Positions 35,216 to 44,778 of a stretch of 64,000 bases of DNA are shown here, one piece after another. A program made the translations under genes and the position numbers. The stretch comes from Thalassospira sp. HJ (GTDB taxonomy: Bacteria; Pseudomonadota; Alphaproteobacteria; Rhodospirillales; Thalassospiraceae): contig NZ_JYII01000007.1 in NCBI RefSeq assembly GCF_000948415.1, positions 155,088-219,087 on the forward strand, in the 5' to 3' direction. A model generated the notes under the pieces. That model was not told the origin of the DNA. It saw only the letters and a list, made by a program, of their open reading frames with translations, and ran no database searches. Numbering within the stretch: the stretch's first letter is position 1; each line of letters starts with the position of its first letter.

Positions 35216-38209
35216 TCAGCGACCAAGGCTCCACCAGCCGCGCTTTTTCGGCTTCGGCTTTTCATCCTTTGCCGGTTCCGCAGCAGGGGCTGCTTCCGGT
35301 GCCGGGGCAGGAGCCGGTTCAGCAGCTTTTTCTGCCGGGGCTTCTGCCTTCGGAGCTTCCTTTTTTGGAGCCGGGGTGCTGACTTCTGCCGGGGCAGCGG
35401 CCGGAGTGCTTGCCGCTTCCGGTTTTGCTTCGCTCGGTGCTTCCGACTGTGCTTCCGGGGCCGGGCCAGACTGGATCGGGATGTTTTTTACATCGCGTTC
35501 GTTGCCCTCGTCATTGCGATCCGAACGGGTGTTGCGGTCACGACGATTGCGACGGTTGTCATTGCGATCACGACGCGGACGGGCCGGGGCCGGGGCAGTG
35601 GTGCTGCGCGAACGTCCGGTGCGAACGCCTTCCTGATCGAAGCTGTCTGCATCCTGACCTTCGCTGTCGGCGTCGATCACGGTGTCTTCGGCGGCACCGT
35701 CCGGTGCTTCGTGATCGCGGTTGCGGCGAGCAGCCGTCAGGGCCGGATCATCAGCAGGCGAACGGGTACGGTTGCCATCAAAGTCCTGACGGCGCGAACG
35801 ACGGCGACCACCACGTTTGCCGCGACGGCGGCGCTTGCGGTTGCTGTCATCATCATCATCGTCGTCGTCATTACTGTTGCGATCATTGTTGTCAGACGCA
35901 TCATCACTGTCGCCCGATGCATCCTGCTGGTGATCGTTATTGCGATCATCGCGGTCATCGTTGCGGCCACGGCGGCGACGGCGACGACGACGGCGCTTGC
36001 CGCCCTGATCGTCATCTTCGCTGCGTTCGATGTCATCTTCTTCGTCATCCGTATCAACCGGATTTTCAATCGCGGTTAGCGAAACGCTGTCTGTATTGAG
36101 GACGGCCGAGGTTTCTTCGACTTCGTCACCCTTTTTCGCACGGGTGCGCTCGATCCGGTGGTCCGGCGAAATCAGGCTGTCATCACCAAAGATCATGACG
36201 CTGAAGCCATAACGGCTTTCGATTTCACCAAGCGAGTCACGTTTGCGGTTCAGGATATAAAGCGCGACTTCACTTGCGACATGGACGGTCAGCGCGCCGG
36301 AACGGCGACGCATGCCTTCTTCCTCGATCACGCGCAGCAGATGAAGGGCTGCACTTTCGATCGAACGGACAAGGCCGACACCACGACAGTGGGTGCAAAC
36401 TTCAAACGCGCTTTCGACCAGCGACGGACGCAGGCGCTGACGCGACATTTCAAGCAGACCAAACGGGCTGATGCGACCGATCTGCAGACGGGCACGGTCG
36501 TTGCGCATTGCTTCTTTCAGCTTGCGCTCGACGGATGCCTGGTTGCGGTGGTCTTCCATGTCGATGAAGTCGACAACGATCAGACCAGCAAGGTCACGTA
36601 GGCGCAGCTGGCGTGCCAGTTCTTCGGCCGCTTCAAGGTTGGTCTTGTAAGCAGTTTCTTCGATGTTGCGTTCGCGGGTCGAACGGCCGGAGTTAACGTC
36701 AACCGCGACCAGTGCTTCGGTCGGGTTGATAACAAGATAACCACCGGATTTAAGCTGTACGACCGGGTTGAGCATCGCATCAAGCTGGCTTTCCACCTGG
36801 AAACGGTGGAACAGCGGTACGCCCTGATCCTTGTAGGGCTGCACACGCTTGGCATGCGACGGCATCAGCATTTTCATGAAGTCTTTGGCAACCCGGTAAC
36901 CTTCGTCACCTTCGACCAGCACTTCATCGACATCACGTGCATAAAGGTCACGGATGGAACGTTTGATCAGATCGGCTTCTTCGTAAATCAGGCATGGTGC
37001 CTGGCTCTGAAGGGTGGTTTCGCGGATACGATCCCACAGACGCATCAGATAATCGAAGTCGCGCTTGATTTCGGCTTTGGTCCGTTCGGCACCGGCGGTA
37101 CGAACGATAACCGCCATGCCATCAGGAATCTCAAGCTCTGCCAGAATGGATTTCAGACGCTTGCGGTCCTTGGCATTGGTGATCTTGCGCGAAATGCCGC
37201 CACCACGCGGGGTGTTTGGCATAAGGACACAATAACGACCGGCCAGCGACAGGAAGGTCGAAAGAGCAGCACCCTTGTTGCCGCGCTCTTCCTTGACGAC
37301 CTGAACCAGAATGATCTGGCGGCGTTTGATGACTTCCTGGATCTTGTAGCGTTTCTGAAGCTGACGGCTGTGCGATTCGACGAATTCGTCGCTGTCGTCA
37401 CCGCCAAGGTCTTCGATGTCTTCTTCAACATCGGCGGTCGCATCAAGTGCGGTCACTTCGTTGGCATCATCGCCTTCGGCATCGACATCAACGTCAAGTT
37501 CGGCGATCTCTGCCGACATCGCAGCGTTGCCGCCGGTCGGGGTGTCATCACCATCTGATCCGTTATCGTCGCTGCCTTCGGAAGTGGTGCTTGCATCTGC
37601 GTCCGAACCGGCTGCTTCGACCTCGTCGCTTTTCTTGCGACGGTTGCGCGGACGACGACGGCGCGGCTTGGCTTCTTCTTCCTCGCCAGAACCGGCATTG
37701 TCGGCTGCGGCGTCAGAAGGTGCGTCGGAAGTTGCATCAGACTGGGCAGGGGCCTCGGTCGTTGCGCCGGCGTCTTGGGCTTCTGCATCAGACGTGTCGG
37801 ATGCTTCGTCCTTATCCTTTGCGCGCGGTTTGCGGCGCGAACGGGAACGCGACGGTTTCTTTTCTTTTTTCGGGCTGTCTTCGCCATCGCCGATATTGTC
37901 TTCGACGATCTCGGCGTCCTTGACCTGTGCGTTGCTTTGAGCAATCGCCTCGCGGTCGGCAACCGGAATTTGGTAATAGTCGGAATGGATTTCGCTAAAG
38001 GCAAGGAACCCGTGACGGTTTCCGCCGTAGTCAACAAAGGCCGCCTGAAGCGACGGTTCTACCCGCGTGACTTTCGCGAGGTAGATATTACCCTTGATCT
38101 GTTTTTTCGTCGAAGTTTCGACGTCGTATTCTTCTAGGCGATTTCCGTTAATAACAACGACGCGGCTTTCTTCCGCGTGCGTTGCATCAATAAGCATGCG
38201 TTTGACCAT
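35216..38209 (-). CDS. rne: Ribonuclease E (with S1-domain insertion)
   Basis: The 997 residues have: RNase H-like start MVKRMLIDATHAEESRVVV; S1 first half (about 35-90); a low-complexity acidic/basic insertion (about 95-282); S1 second half; then the DNase I-like domain with the two catalytic Asp in VAVDVNSGRST and LIVVDFIDMED; the Zn-link CTHCRG; and an Arg/Asp/Asn-rich C-terminal scaffold (about 680-997) where degradosome partners bind. It begins mRNA decay and processes rRNA/tRNA. A predicted promoter about 360 bp upstream would give a long 5' leader, like autoregulated rne genes elsewhere. Confidence 0.95.
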   Translation of the reverse strand: MVKRMLIDATHAEESRVVVINGNRLEEYDVETSTKKQIKGNIYLAKVTRVEPSLQAAFVDYGGNRHGFLAFSEIHSDYYQIPVADREAIAQSNAQVKDAEIVEDNIGDGEDSPKKEKKPSRSRSRRKPRAKDKDEASDTSDAEAQDAGATTEAPAQSDATSDAPSDAAADNAGSGEEEEAKPRRRRPRNRRKKSDEVEAAGSDADASTTSEGSDDNGSDGDDTPTGGNAAMSAEIAELDVDVDAEGDDANEVTALDATADVEEDIEDLGGDDSDEFVESHSRQLQKRYKIQEVIKRRQIILVQVVKEERGNKGAALSTFLSLAGRYCVLMPNTPRGGGISRKITNAKDRKRLKSILAELEIPDGMAVIVRTAGAERTKAEIKRDFDYLMRLWDRIRETTLQSQAPCLIYEEADLIKRSIRDLYARDVDEVLVEGDEGYRVAKDFMKMLMPSHAKRVQPYKDQGVPLFHRFQVESQLDAMLNPVVQLKSGGYLVINPTEALVAVDVNSGRSTRERNIEETAYKTNLEAAEELARQLRLRDLAGLIVVDFIDMEDHRNQASVERKLKEAMRNDRARLQIGRISPFGLLEMSRQRLRPSLVESAFEVCTHCRGVGLVRSIESAALHLLRVIEEEGMRRRSGALTVHVASEVALYILNRKRDSLGEIESRYGFSVMIFGDDSLISPDHRIERTRAKKGDEVEETSAVLNTDSVSLTAIENPVDTDDEEDDIERSEDDDQGGKRRRRRRRRRGRNDDRDDRNNDHQQDASGDSDDASDNNDRNSNDDDDDDDDSNRKRRRRGKRGGRRRSRRQDFDGNRTRSPADDPALTAARRNRDHEAPDGAAEDTVIDADSEGQDADSFDQEGVRTGRSRSTTAPAPARPRRDRNDNRRNRRDRNTRSDRNDEGNERDVKNIPIQSGPAPEAQSEAPSEAKPEAASTPAAAPAEVSTPAPKKEAPKAEAPAEKAAEPAPAPAPEAAPAAEPAKDEKPKPKKRGWWSLGR

Positions 38210-38566
38210 TCGGAACCTGTTCCTGTAGGCCCCGCCAGTTCAATGCTACGGGCGCAATTGCGCTGATATGCAAACAAACCGGCGTGTCCGGAGGCGCCGC
38301 CCATAAAGGTCGCGATATGTCCTGTATGTATCTGGGTCATCGCGTGTCGGCTGCTCTTCCGGTTGGACCTGGTTTTGGTGTTGAAACAAAAGAATTAGAT
38401 TGCGTGTCTTTTCGAGCGCGCCAAGACAGCCTTTTTGAGGAGGGCTCTATCGGGAGCGGGAATTGCCGCGTCACCGAGACACCGACCGTAAGAACTGCAC
38501 TCGTCGCGTCCTCAGCCTGGTGGCATTTTGATTACTTACCACAAAGCTATTAGGAATCTCGGGTGC

Positions 38567-38595
38567 AACATATCTCTTTTATGCGTATGCTACAA
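38567..38595 (-). promoter_or_regulatory. Candidate rne promoter
   Basis: On the minus strand TTGTAG (38595-38590) and TATGTT (38572-38567) are 17 bp apart. The resulting leader of about 350 nt is like the 361-nt autoregulatory leader of E. coli rne. Confidence 0.35.
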
Positions 38596-38787
38596 ACAGT
38601 TTTGTTGCGCGATGTGACGACTTTCTGACAGTAACTTGTAAAAACACACAGAAATCCGCGCCATTTTCCTTTTGGCGATTTATTTCCGGCAAATATATGA
38701 AAAGACACTGTTTTTGCCGTGTCATCATTTGCCTTTGTCATCGCGGAAAGTTGAAAGACGCGATCACCAAGTTCTGGTGTTGGTCAA

Positions 38788-38816
38788 TTGCCCGTTAACC
38801 AACGCATTGCTATAAG
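38788..38816 (+). promoter_or_regulatory. Amidase promoter
   Basis: TTGCCC (38788-38793) and TATAAG (38811-38816) with 17-bp spacing, 45 bp before the amidase start. Confidence 0.55.
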
Positions 38817-38861
38817 CGGTGAACAGATACTCTTGCAGGGTAACAGGCGCTGAAACGACAC

Positions 38862-40145
38862 ATGCATTCACAGCACGCGAATTCACTTTCCATGACGAAA
38901 AACGCATCATCGCGATCGATCCTGGCCAAAATCGGCAGGTCGATGATGGTGCTGTTTGCGCTGGTGTTTGCAGCCCAGATGATCGCATCAACGGCATCGG
39001 CCCAACCGGCCAAGGTGCTTGGCGCGCGTTTGGGCGTTTATCCTGATTACACCCGCTTTGTGATCGACCTTGATCAGGATGTCGACTTTACCTATTTCCT
39101 GCTGCCCGATCCGTATCGCATCATCATCGATATGCCTGAAATTGACTGGAATGCGCCTCCGGGTAAGGTGACGTCGGGTGGTGGGCTTATTTCCGGTCTG
39201 CGCTATGGTCTGTTTAAACCGGGCACGTTCCGTGTCGTTCTCGATATTGCGCAGCCGTCACTGGTGTCCAAGATTTTCTCCCTGCCGCCCGGTGGCGGGA
39301 AGCCCAACCGACTAGTCGTGGATATTAAACCGACACAACGTGACGCCTTCCTGACGGCTTCGCGCCAAAGCATGGAAGCCTATTCCGCACGCAGCCGTAA
39401 CGACACCAGCGCCACCGAACAAAGTGTGGATGTCGCTGTTCAATCCGGCCGGGGTGGCGATGAAAAGCCGTTGATTGCGATTGATGCCGGCCATGGCGGG
39501 GTTGATCCCGGTGCCATCGGGGTGGGTAATGTCTATGAAAAGGACCTGACCCTTGCTGCTGCCCGCCAGCTTGCCGAAACATTGACAGCATCGGGGCGCT
39601 ATCGCGTGCTTTTGACGCGCGACAAGGATGTGTTCCTGAAACTCCGTCAACGCGTGGACATCGCGCGCAAGGCCGGGGCGGATCTGTTCATTTCCCTGCA
39701 TGCAGATTCCATCGGCAATCCCAAGCATCGCGGCGCATCGGTCTATACCCTGTCTGAAAACGCATCGGATAAAGAGGCCGCCGCCTTGGCATCAAAGGAA
39801 AACAAGGCCGACGTCATCGCCGGTATTGATCTTTCTGATGAAAACACGCTGGTGCAGAGCATCCTGATTGATCTGGCACAGCGGGAAACCATGAACCTGT
39901 CGGCAACCTTGGCGGCCAACATGGTCACCCAGCTTGCCCAAAGCATTGAATTGCAACGCCGCACCCATCGATTTGCCGGTTTTGCGGTTCTGAAGGCACC
40001 TGATATCCCCTCCGCCCTGTTTGAAATGGGATATTTGTCAAACGCGACGGATGCCAAGCTGTTGCAAAGCCCGGCCCATCGCAAAAAGATTGCCGATGCC
40101 GTCATGCGGGCAATTGATATCTATTTCGAGAAGCACAAGTTCTAA
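38862..40145 (+). CDS. N-acetylmuramoyl-L-alanine amidase (AmiC/AmiA type, AMIN domain)
   Basis: The 427 residues have a signal peptide (MMVLFALVFAAQMIASTASAQP), an AMIN domain that targets septal glycan (about 55-155), and an Amidase_3 domain (about 195-425). The zinc and catalytic residues are in IDAGHGGVDPG (His), YEKDL (Glu), FISLHADS (His) and ALFEMGYLSN (Glu). It splits the MurNAc-L-Ala bond during daughter-cell separation. A second start is ATG 38892. PBP1A follows 268 bp later in the same direction. Confidence 0.94.
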   Translation: MHSQHANSLSMTKNASSRSILAKIGRSMMVLFALVFAAQMIASTASAQPAKVLGARLGVYPDYTRFVIDLDQDVDFTYFLLPDPYRIIIDMPEIDWNAPPGKVTSGGGLISGLRYGLFKPGTFRVVLDIAQPSLVSKIFSLPPGGGKPNRLVVDIKPTQRDAFLTASRQSMEAYSARSRNDTSATEQSVDVAVQSGRGGDEKPLIAIDAGHGGVDPGAIGVGNVYEKDLTLAAARQLAETLTASGRYRVLLTRDKDVFLKLRQRVDIARKAGADLFISLHADSIGNPKHRGASVYTLSENASDKEAAALASKENKADVIAGIDLSDENTLVQSILIDLAQRETMNLSATLAANMVTQLAQSIELQRRTHRFAGFAVLKAPDIPSALFEMGYLSNATDAKLLQSPAHRKKIADAVMRAIDIYFEKHKF

Positions 40146-40281
40146 AAGCTGGGTTCGCGTTTGCTGCCTTTGGGATCAATCCGGCCTTTGCGGCGTTGAT
40201 TGAGGGTGGTTGTGCGCGCTGTTTCTGAAATAAAAGCTGCCGGGCGTGGCGGCTGTCACAACCTCGTCATTATTTTGCCGC

Positions 40282-40287
40282 TATAAT
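40282..40287 (+). promoter_or_regulatory. Possible -10 element for the PBP1A gene
   Basis: A perfect TATAAT lies 127 bp before the PBP1A start. No good -35 is at the right distance, so the call is weak. Confidence 0.25.
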
Positions 40288-40394
40288 GCGGGCAAATCCG
40301 GGTTTTCGGCACAGACGGGCGAAATGTCTGCCGGGACATTGCATTTCCGATAAGAGTGCATGAATATGCCCCCTTGTCGGATCAGGCCAACAAA

Positions 40395-40430
40395 ATGAAA
40401 AAGACCTGCTTACATGCGTATTTTACTTAG
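40395..40430 (+). other. Short leader ORF overlapping the PBP1A start
   Basis: ATG 40395 opens an 11-codon frame (MKKTCLHAYFT, stop TAG 40428-40430) in a different frame that overlaps the first 17 bases of the PBP1A gene. The PBP1A start has no clear ribosome binding site of its own, so translation could be coupled. This may also be chance. Confidence 0.3.
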
Positions 40431-42837
40431 TATTTTCGGCTTTCTGTTCTTGATGGCGGTTGCGGGCGGTGCCGGTATGCTGGCGATCTTCTGGCATTTT
40501 GGTCAGGGACTTCCCGATTACACCCAGCTTGAAAATTACGAGCCCGAGGTCATGACACGCGTTCATGCATCTGACGGGGCACTGATTGCCGAATATGCCC
40601 GTGAAAAGCGCGTTTTCGTGCCGATTTCGGCTATCCCGCACAAGGTTGTTGATGCCTTTGTCGCGGCCGAGGACAAGAACTTCTTTTCCCACCCGGGTAT
40701 CGATTTTGCGTCTGTCCTGCGCGCCGCTGTCACCAACGTTGTCAATTTGGGGACAGGCAAACGCCCGGTTGGCGCATCGACGATCACCCAGCAGGTCGCC
40801 AAGAACTTCCTTCTGACCAACGAAGTTTCGTATGAGCGTAAAATCAAGGAAGCCATCCTGTCCTTCAGGATCGAGCGGGCCTTTTCCAAGGAACATATCC
40901 TTGAGTTGTATCTGAACGAGATTTACCTCGGCAGTGGCAGCTATGGCGTGGCTGCAGCAGCCTTGCGTTATTTCGACAAGTCGCTTGATGAGCTGAATGT
41001 CGAAGAAGCGGCCTATCTTGCCGCCCTGCCAAAGGCACCTTCGAACTATCACCCGGTCCGTAACCATGATGAAGCCAAGGCGCGCCGTAACTGGGTGATT
41101 GGCCGGATGCTGGAAGAAAAATACATCACCGAGGCTGAGGCACAGGCGGCGTGGTCATCCCCGCTCGTTGGTAAAAGTCGTGAATCGGTTGATACCTATC
41201 AGGCCGATTTCTTTGCAGAGGAAGTCCGTCGCCAGCTTGTTGATCGCTATGGCGAGGGCATGCTTTATGATGGCGGCCTTTCGGTGCGGTCCACCGTGGT
41301 TCCACGTTTGCAGGATATCGCGGACAAGGCGCTGTTTGACGGGTTGGTCGAATATGACCGTCGTCATGGCTGGCGCGGTCCGATCACCAATATTGATCTG
41401 TCCGGCAACTGGCAGCAGACTCTGCGCGAAGTCGAAACACCGGCTGATATCCCGTGGGATCGCGCGGTTGTCCTTGATACCGACGCCAATGAAGCAAAAC
41501 TCGGCCTTCTGAATGGCGAGCAGGGCCGCATTCCGCTGCGCTTCCTGACATGGGCGCGCCCGTGGCAAAAGGGGCAGACGCTGGGTGCTGTTGTGAATAG
41601 CCCGTCGGATGTCCTTAAACCCGGCGATGTCATTTACGTCAAACATTTCGCCGAGCTTGATGGCGAACAACTGCCGCCCAATACCTATGGCCTGCGTCAA
41701 ATCCCGAATGTGAATGGTGGTCTGGTGGCGATGGACCCGCATACCGGCCGTGTTCTGGCGATGTCGGGTGGTTTTTCGCATGACCTTTCGAAATTCAACC
41801 GTGCAACCCAGGCCCGTCGTCAGCCGGGCTCGGCCTTCAAGCCGTTTGTTTATCTCGCCGCCCTTGATAAGGGCTTTACCCCATCGACACTGGTGCTTGA
41901 TGCGCCGTTCGTGATCGATCAGGGGCCGGGACTTGGCAAGTGGAAGCCGGGTAACTATAGCGGCCAGTTCTATGGTCCTTCGACCATGCGTCTGGGGATT
42001 GAAAAATCGCGTAACCTGATGACCGTGCGTTTGGCCCAGACCATCGGCATGCCGACTGTGGTCGATTACGCCGAACGGTTTGGCATTGTTGATGAAATGC
42101 CAGATGTTCTTTCGATGTCGCTTGGTGCGGCCGAAACCACCGTCATGCGCCTGACCGCTGCCTATGCCGAACTGGTCAATGGCGGCAAGGAAATTACGCC
42201 GACCCTGATTGACCGTATTCAGGACCGTCGCGGCAATGTGATTTACCGCCGGGACGAGCGCGAGTGTGCCCAGTGTCAGGACGTGGCATTCCGTAATCAG
42301 ATGCCGCCGGACCTTCCCGATACCCGCGAACAGCTGACCGATCCGGCCAGTGCGTTCCAGATGGTGCATATCATGGAAGGTGTTGTGTCGCGCGGGACCG
42401 GGCGGCGCATTGCAGAGCTTGGCTATCCATTGGCCGGCAAGACCGGCACGACCAATGATTCACGCGATGCCTGGTTTGTCGGTTTCTCGCCTGACTTGGC
42501 GGTTGGTGTTTATGTCGGCTTTGATGACAACCGATCCCTTGGTGACAAGGAACAGGGTGCCAGTGCCGCAGCCCCGATCTGGAAGGAATTCATGCGCGGT
42601 GCACTTGAAGGCACCAAGGCCATTCCGTTCCGTACCCCGCCGGGCATCCGCATGGTCCGGGTTGAGGCCCGCACCGGTCTTCCTGCCCGTCCGGGCGATC
42701 AGGATGTGATCTGGGAAGCGTTCAAACCCGGCACCATCCCGGCTTCAAATGACAGCGTCATTGACGGTGGCTATAGCGGTTCGGGCGCATCGGACAGCAG
42801 CGGCGGTGCCGTTGCCGGGCCGGGCGGCATTTACTAA
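40414..42837 (+). CDS. mrcA: Bifunctional penicillin-binding protein 1A
   Basis: The 807 residues have one N-terminal transmembrane helix (ILLSIFGFLFLMAVAGGAGML in parts), a GT51 glycosyltransferase domain (catalytic Glu in FVAAEDKNFFSHPG, then GASTITQQVAKN and ELYLNEIYLGSG), a PBP1A-specific OB-like segment (about 330-420) and a transpeptidase domain with PGSAFKPF (Ser nucleophile), SLGAAETT and the KTGTT motif. It polymerises and cross-links peptidoglycan. The tail is Gly/Ser-rich. It lies in one direction with the amidase and prfB, and ends at its own terminator. Confidence 0.95.
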   Translation: MRILLSIFGFLFLMAVAGGAGMLAIFWHFGQGLPDYTQLENYEPEVMTRVHASDGALIAEYAREKRVFVPISAIPHKVVDAFVAAEDKNFFSHPGIDFASVLRAAVTNVVNLGTGKRPVGASTITQQVAKNFLLTNEVSYERKIKEAILSFRIERAFSKEHILELYLNEIYLGSGSYGVAAAALRYFDKSLDELNVEEAAYLAALPKAPSNYHPVRNHDEAKARRNWVIGRMLEEKYITEAEAQAAWSSPLVGKSRESVDTYQADFFAEEVRRQLVDRYGEGMLYDGGLSVRSTVVPRLQDIADKALFDGLVEYDRRHGWRGPITNIDLSGNWQQTLREVETPADIPWDRAVVLDTDANEAKLGLLNGEQGRIPLRFLTWARPWQKGQTLGAVVNSPSDVLKPGDVIYVKHFAELDGEQLPPNTYGLRQIPNVNGGLVAMDPHTGRVLAMSGGFSHDLSKFNRATQARRQPGSAFKPFVYLAALDKGFTPSTLVLDAPFVIDQGPGLGKWKPGNYSGQFYGPSTMRLGIEKSRNLMTVRLAQTIGMPTVVDYAERFGIVDEMPDVLSMSLGAAETTVMRLTAAYAELVNGGKEITPTLIDRIQDRRGNVIYRRDERECAQCQDVAFRNQMPPDLPDTREQLTDPASAFQMVHIMEGVVSRGTGRRIAELGYPLAGKTGTTNDSRDAWFVGFSPDLAVGVYVGFDDNRSLGDKEQGASAAAPIWKEFMRGALEGTKAIPFRTPPGIRMVRVEARTGLPARPGDQDVIWEAFKPGTIPASNDSVIDGGYSGSGASDSSGGAVAGPGGIY

Positions 42838-42883
42838 GCCGCCATTCCCGGATCGATCAGTTTTTCCTGATGGAAACGACATG

Positions 42884-42913
42884 AACCCGGCGCATCAACC
42901 GCGCCGGGTTTTT
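42884..42913 (+). terminator. Intrinsic terminator of the PBP1A gene
   Basis: A 10-bp GC-rich perfect stem (42884-42893 / 42901-42910) with a 7-nt loop and TTTTT. Confidence 0.9.
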
Positions 42914-42928
42914 GCATGGTTGCAGGGG

Positions 42929-42956
42929 TTTCAACCGGGACAAAAACTGTTATAAG
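42929..42956 (+). promoter_or_regulatory. Candidate prfB promoter
   Basis: TTTCAA (42929-42934) and TATAAG (42951-42956) with 16-bp spacing, 67 bp before the prfB start and just after the PBP1A terminator. Confidence 0.4.
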
Positions 42957-43022
42957 CCACGCCGACATTGCCGCATCATCGATGCGACGAAACAGATTTT
43001 CAGACGAATAACGGAGACATCA

Positions 43023-44151
43023 ATGCGCGCTGAAGCACAGGCATTGGTCGATGAAATCAAGCAGTCGATGGCACTGCTGAGGAGGCATCTTTGACTGGGA
43101 TAACGCTCTTAGACGCCTCGACGAACTGAACGCACTCGCCGAAGACCCGACCCTTTGGGACAATGCGGCGAACGCGCAGAAAGTCATGCGTGAACGTACC
43201 CAGCTTGATGACGCCATCAATGGCTATAAAAAGCTCGCCCAGGAGCTTGAAGACAGTATCGAACTGATCGAACTTGGCGAGGCCGAGGACGACAGCGAAA
43301 CGGTCGAGGAGGGCGAAGCAGCCCTGCGTTCGATCCGCGAGATCGCCGCAAAGCGCGAACTTGAAAGCCTGCTTTCGGGCGAAGCCGATTCCAATGATGC
43401 CTATCTCGAAATCCATGCCGGTGCCGGCGGGACAGAGGCACAGGATTGGGCATCAATGATGGCGCGCATGTATTACCGTTGGGCAGAGTCCAAGGGTTAC
43501 AAACTCGAGATGCTTGAAGAAAGTGATGGCGAGGAAGCCGGCATCAAATCGGTGACCTACAAGATCACCGGTCATAATGCCTATGGCTGGCTCAAGAACG
43601 AGGTGGGTGTGCATCGTCTGGTGCGAATTTCACCCTATGACAGTTCTGCGCGTCGCCATACCAGCTTCTCGTCTGTTTGGGTTTATCCTGTGATTGACGA
43701 CGATATCGAAATCGAAATCCTGGATAAGGATCTTCGTGTCGATACCTATCGCGCATCGGGTGCCGGTGGTCAGCACGTTAACAGAACCGATTCTGCTGTG
43801 CGTATGACCCATATTCCGACCGGTATTGTTGCCCAGTGTCAGAACGACCGTTCGCAGCATAAAAACCGCGAAACGGCGATGAAGATGCTGAAAGCCCGTC
43901 TGTATGAGGCTGAGCTGAAAAAGCGCGAAGCCGAAGCACAGGCAGTCGAAGACAGCAAAACCGACATCGGTTGGGGCCATCAGATCAGATCCTATGTCCT
44001 GCAGCCTTATCAGATGATCAAGGATCTGCGTACGGGGACTGAAACGTCTGATACCCAGGGTGTTCTGAACGGCGATCTTGATGCCTTTATGGCAGCAGCC
44101 CTTGCCGCCAAGGTCACGGGTTCTGCCGGGGAAATCGAAGATATCGATTGA
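43023..44151 (+). CDS. prfB: Peptide chain release factor 2, expressed through a programmed +1 frameshift
   Basis: The gene is in two frames. ATG 43023 opens 23 codons ending LLRRHL, then in-frame TGA 43092-43094. Skipping T43092 resumes as [13 protein letters not shown]... to 44151, giving 375 residues. The site is CTT TGA C, with AGGAGG three bases before CTT, the same layout as in E. coli. The rest is standard RF2: GGQ motif in [16 protein letters not shown], and the anticodon-like tripeptide as SPY in [16 protein letters not shown] (E. coli has SPF). RF2 ends translation at TGA and TAA, so frameshifting rises when RF2 is short. Confidence 0.95.
43080..43095 (+). promoter_or_regulatory. 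prfB +1 frameshift site
   Basis: AGGAGG (43080-43085), CAT, then CTTTGAC (43089-43095): an internal Shine-Dalgarno-like stimulator, slippery CTT codon and in-frame TGA stop followed by C. Confidence 0.93.
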
Positions 44152-44179
44152 TCGGTCTTTTGATCCTGCCTGAATTTGC

Positions 44180-44213
44180 AAACACCCCGCTGATCATTCG
44201 GTGGGGTGTTTTT
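44180..44213 (+). terminator. Intrinsic terminator of prfB
   Basis: AAACACCCC (44180-44188) pairs with 44203-44211 around a 14-nt loop, then TTTC. Confidence 0.75.
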
Positions 44214-44405
44214 CTTTGCGCGGATCAAAACGACAAGAAAACCGACCAAAGTCCGCAAAAATCCCATTTCTGTCACAGAATTGCCGAATAGCTCTGCAAG
44301 AGTACGGTCAAGCGCGGCCTGTCAAAAACAACAAATCACCGGCATAGCACGGGGCACTGGCGGGTTGTGCGGAGCAAACATCCATACTCTCACGGGAAGA
44401 TCCAA

Positions 44406-44660
44406 ATGGCCCATCAGTCCCATGGTCCGGTCGCGGTCGGCGACCAGTTCAAACTCGCTACACCCAACGGTCCGATTTTCGAAGTCATCAAAATCCGCGA
44501 AATGGCACCGGTTGATCATGCGCTGATTACCAAGGTGCGTGATACCAAATCCCCAACCCTGATTTCGATCAACACACTGCTTGATCGTGATTTCTATATC
44601 CCGGTTCCGCCGGAAAGTCGGCAGCTACCTGACAGTGACGGCATCTTGCGCGGTCTTTGA
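44406..44660 (+). CDS. Small protein of unknown function
   Basis: The 84 residues (MAHQSHGPVAVGDQF...) look like a compact beta domain with an SH3-like start (VGDQFKL, GPIFEVIKI). It has no signal peptide or membrane segment and no cysteines. ATG 44406 is preceded by a GGAAGA seven or so bases upstream. It could be an uncharacterised conserved hypothetical of the Rhodospirillales; I cannot name a family. Confidence 0.6.
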   Translation: MAHQSHGPVAVGDQFKLATPNGPIFEVIKIREMAPVDHALITKVRDTKSPTLISINTLLDRDFYIPVPPESRQLPDSDGILRGL

Positions 44661-44778
44661 TTGTCAAACGGATCAATACGCTGTTTAGCGCGATTAAAAG
44701 CGAAAAACAGGTTGGCTTGGCGGCCCGGACGCGATGAAATGGCATGATACGCATTCATCGCCATCCGGGGCCGCCAAC

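Larger units (their letters stand above)
38210..38861. other. Divergent intergenic region between rne and the amidase gene
   Basis: These 652 bp hold a candidate rne promoter on the minus strand (38567-38595), leaving a leader of about 350 nt before rne, and a promoter for the amidase on the plus strand (38788-38816). The stretch 38550-38720 is AT-rich. I see no trustworthy ORF. Confidence 0.6.

Noticed and set aside
35410..36099. Cys/His/Asp-rich 229-codon frame opposite rne
   Set aside because: It is the reverse image of the Asp/Arg repeats in the RNase E C-terminal tail, not a metal-binding protein.
38284..38553. 89-codon frame in the rne/amidase intergenic region
   Set aside because: No ribosome binding site or family match; it overlaps the predicted rne leader on the other strand.
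44734..44778. In-frame upstream start for the deaminase
   Set aside because: The 15 extra residues have no family match and neither start has a clear ribosome binding site; the shorter form was kept.
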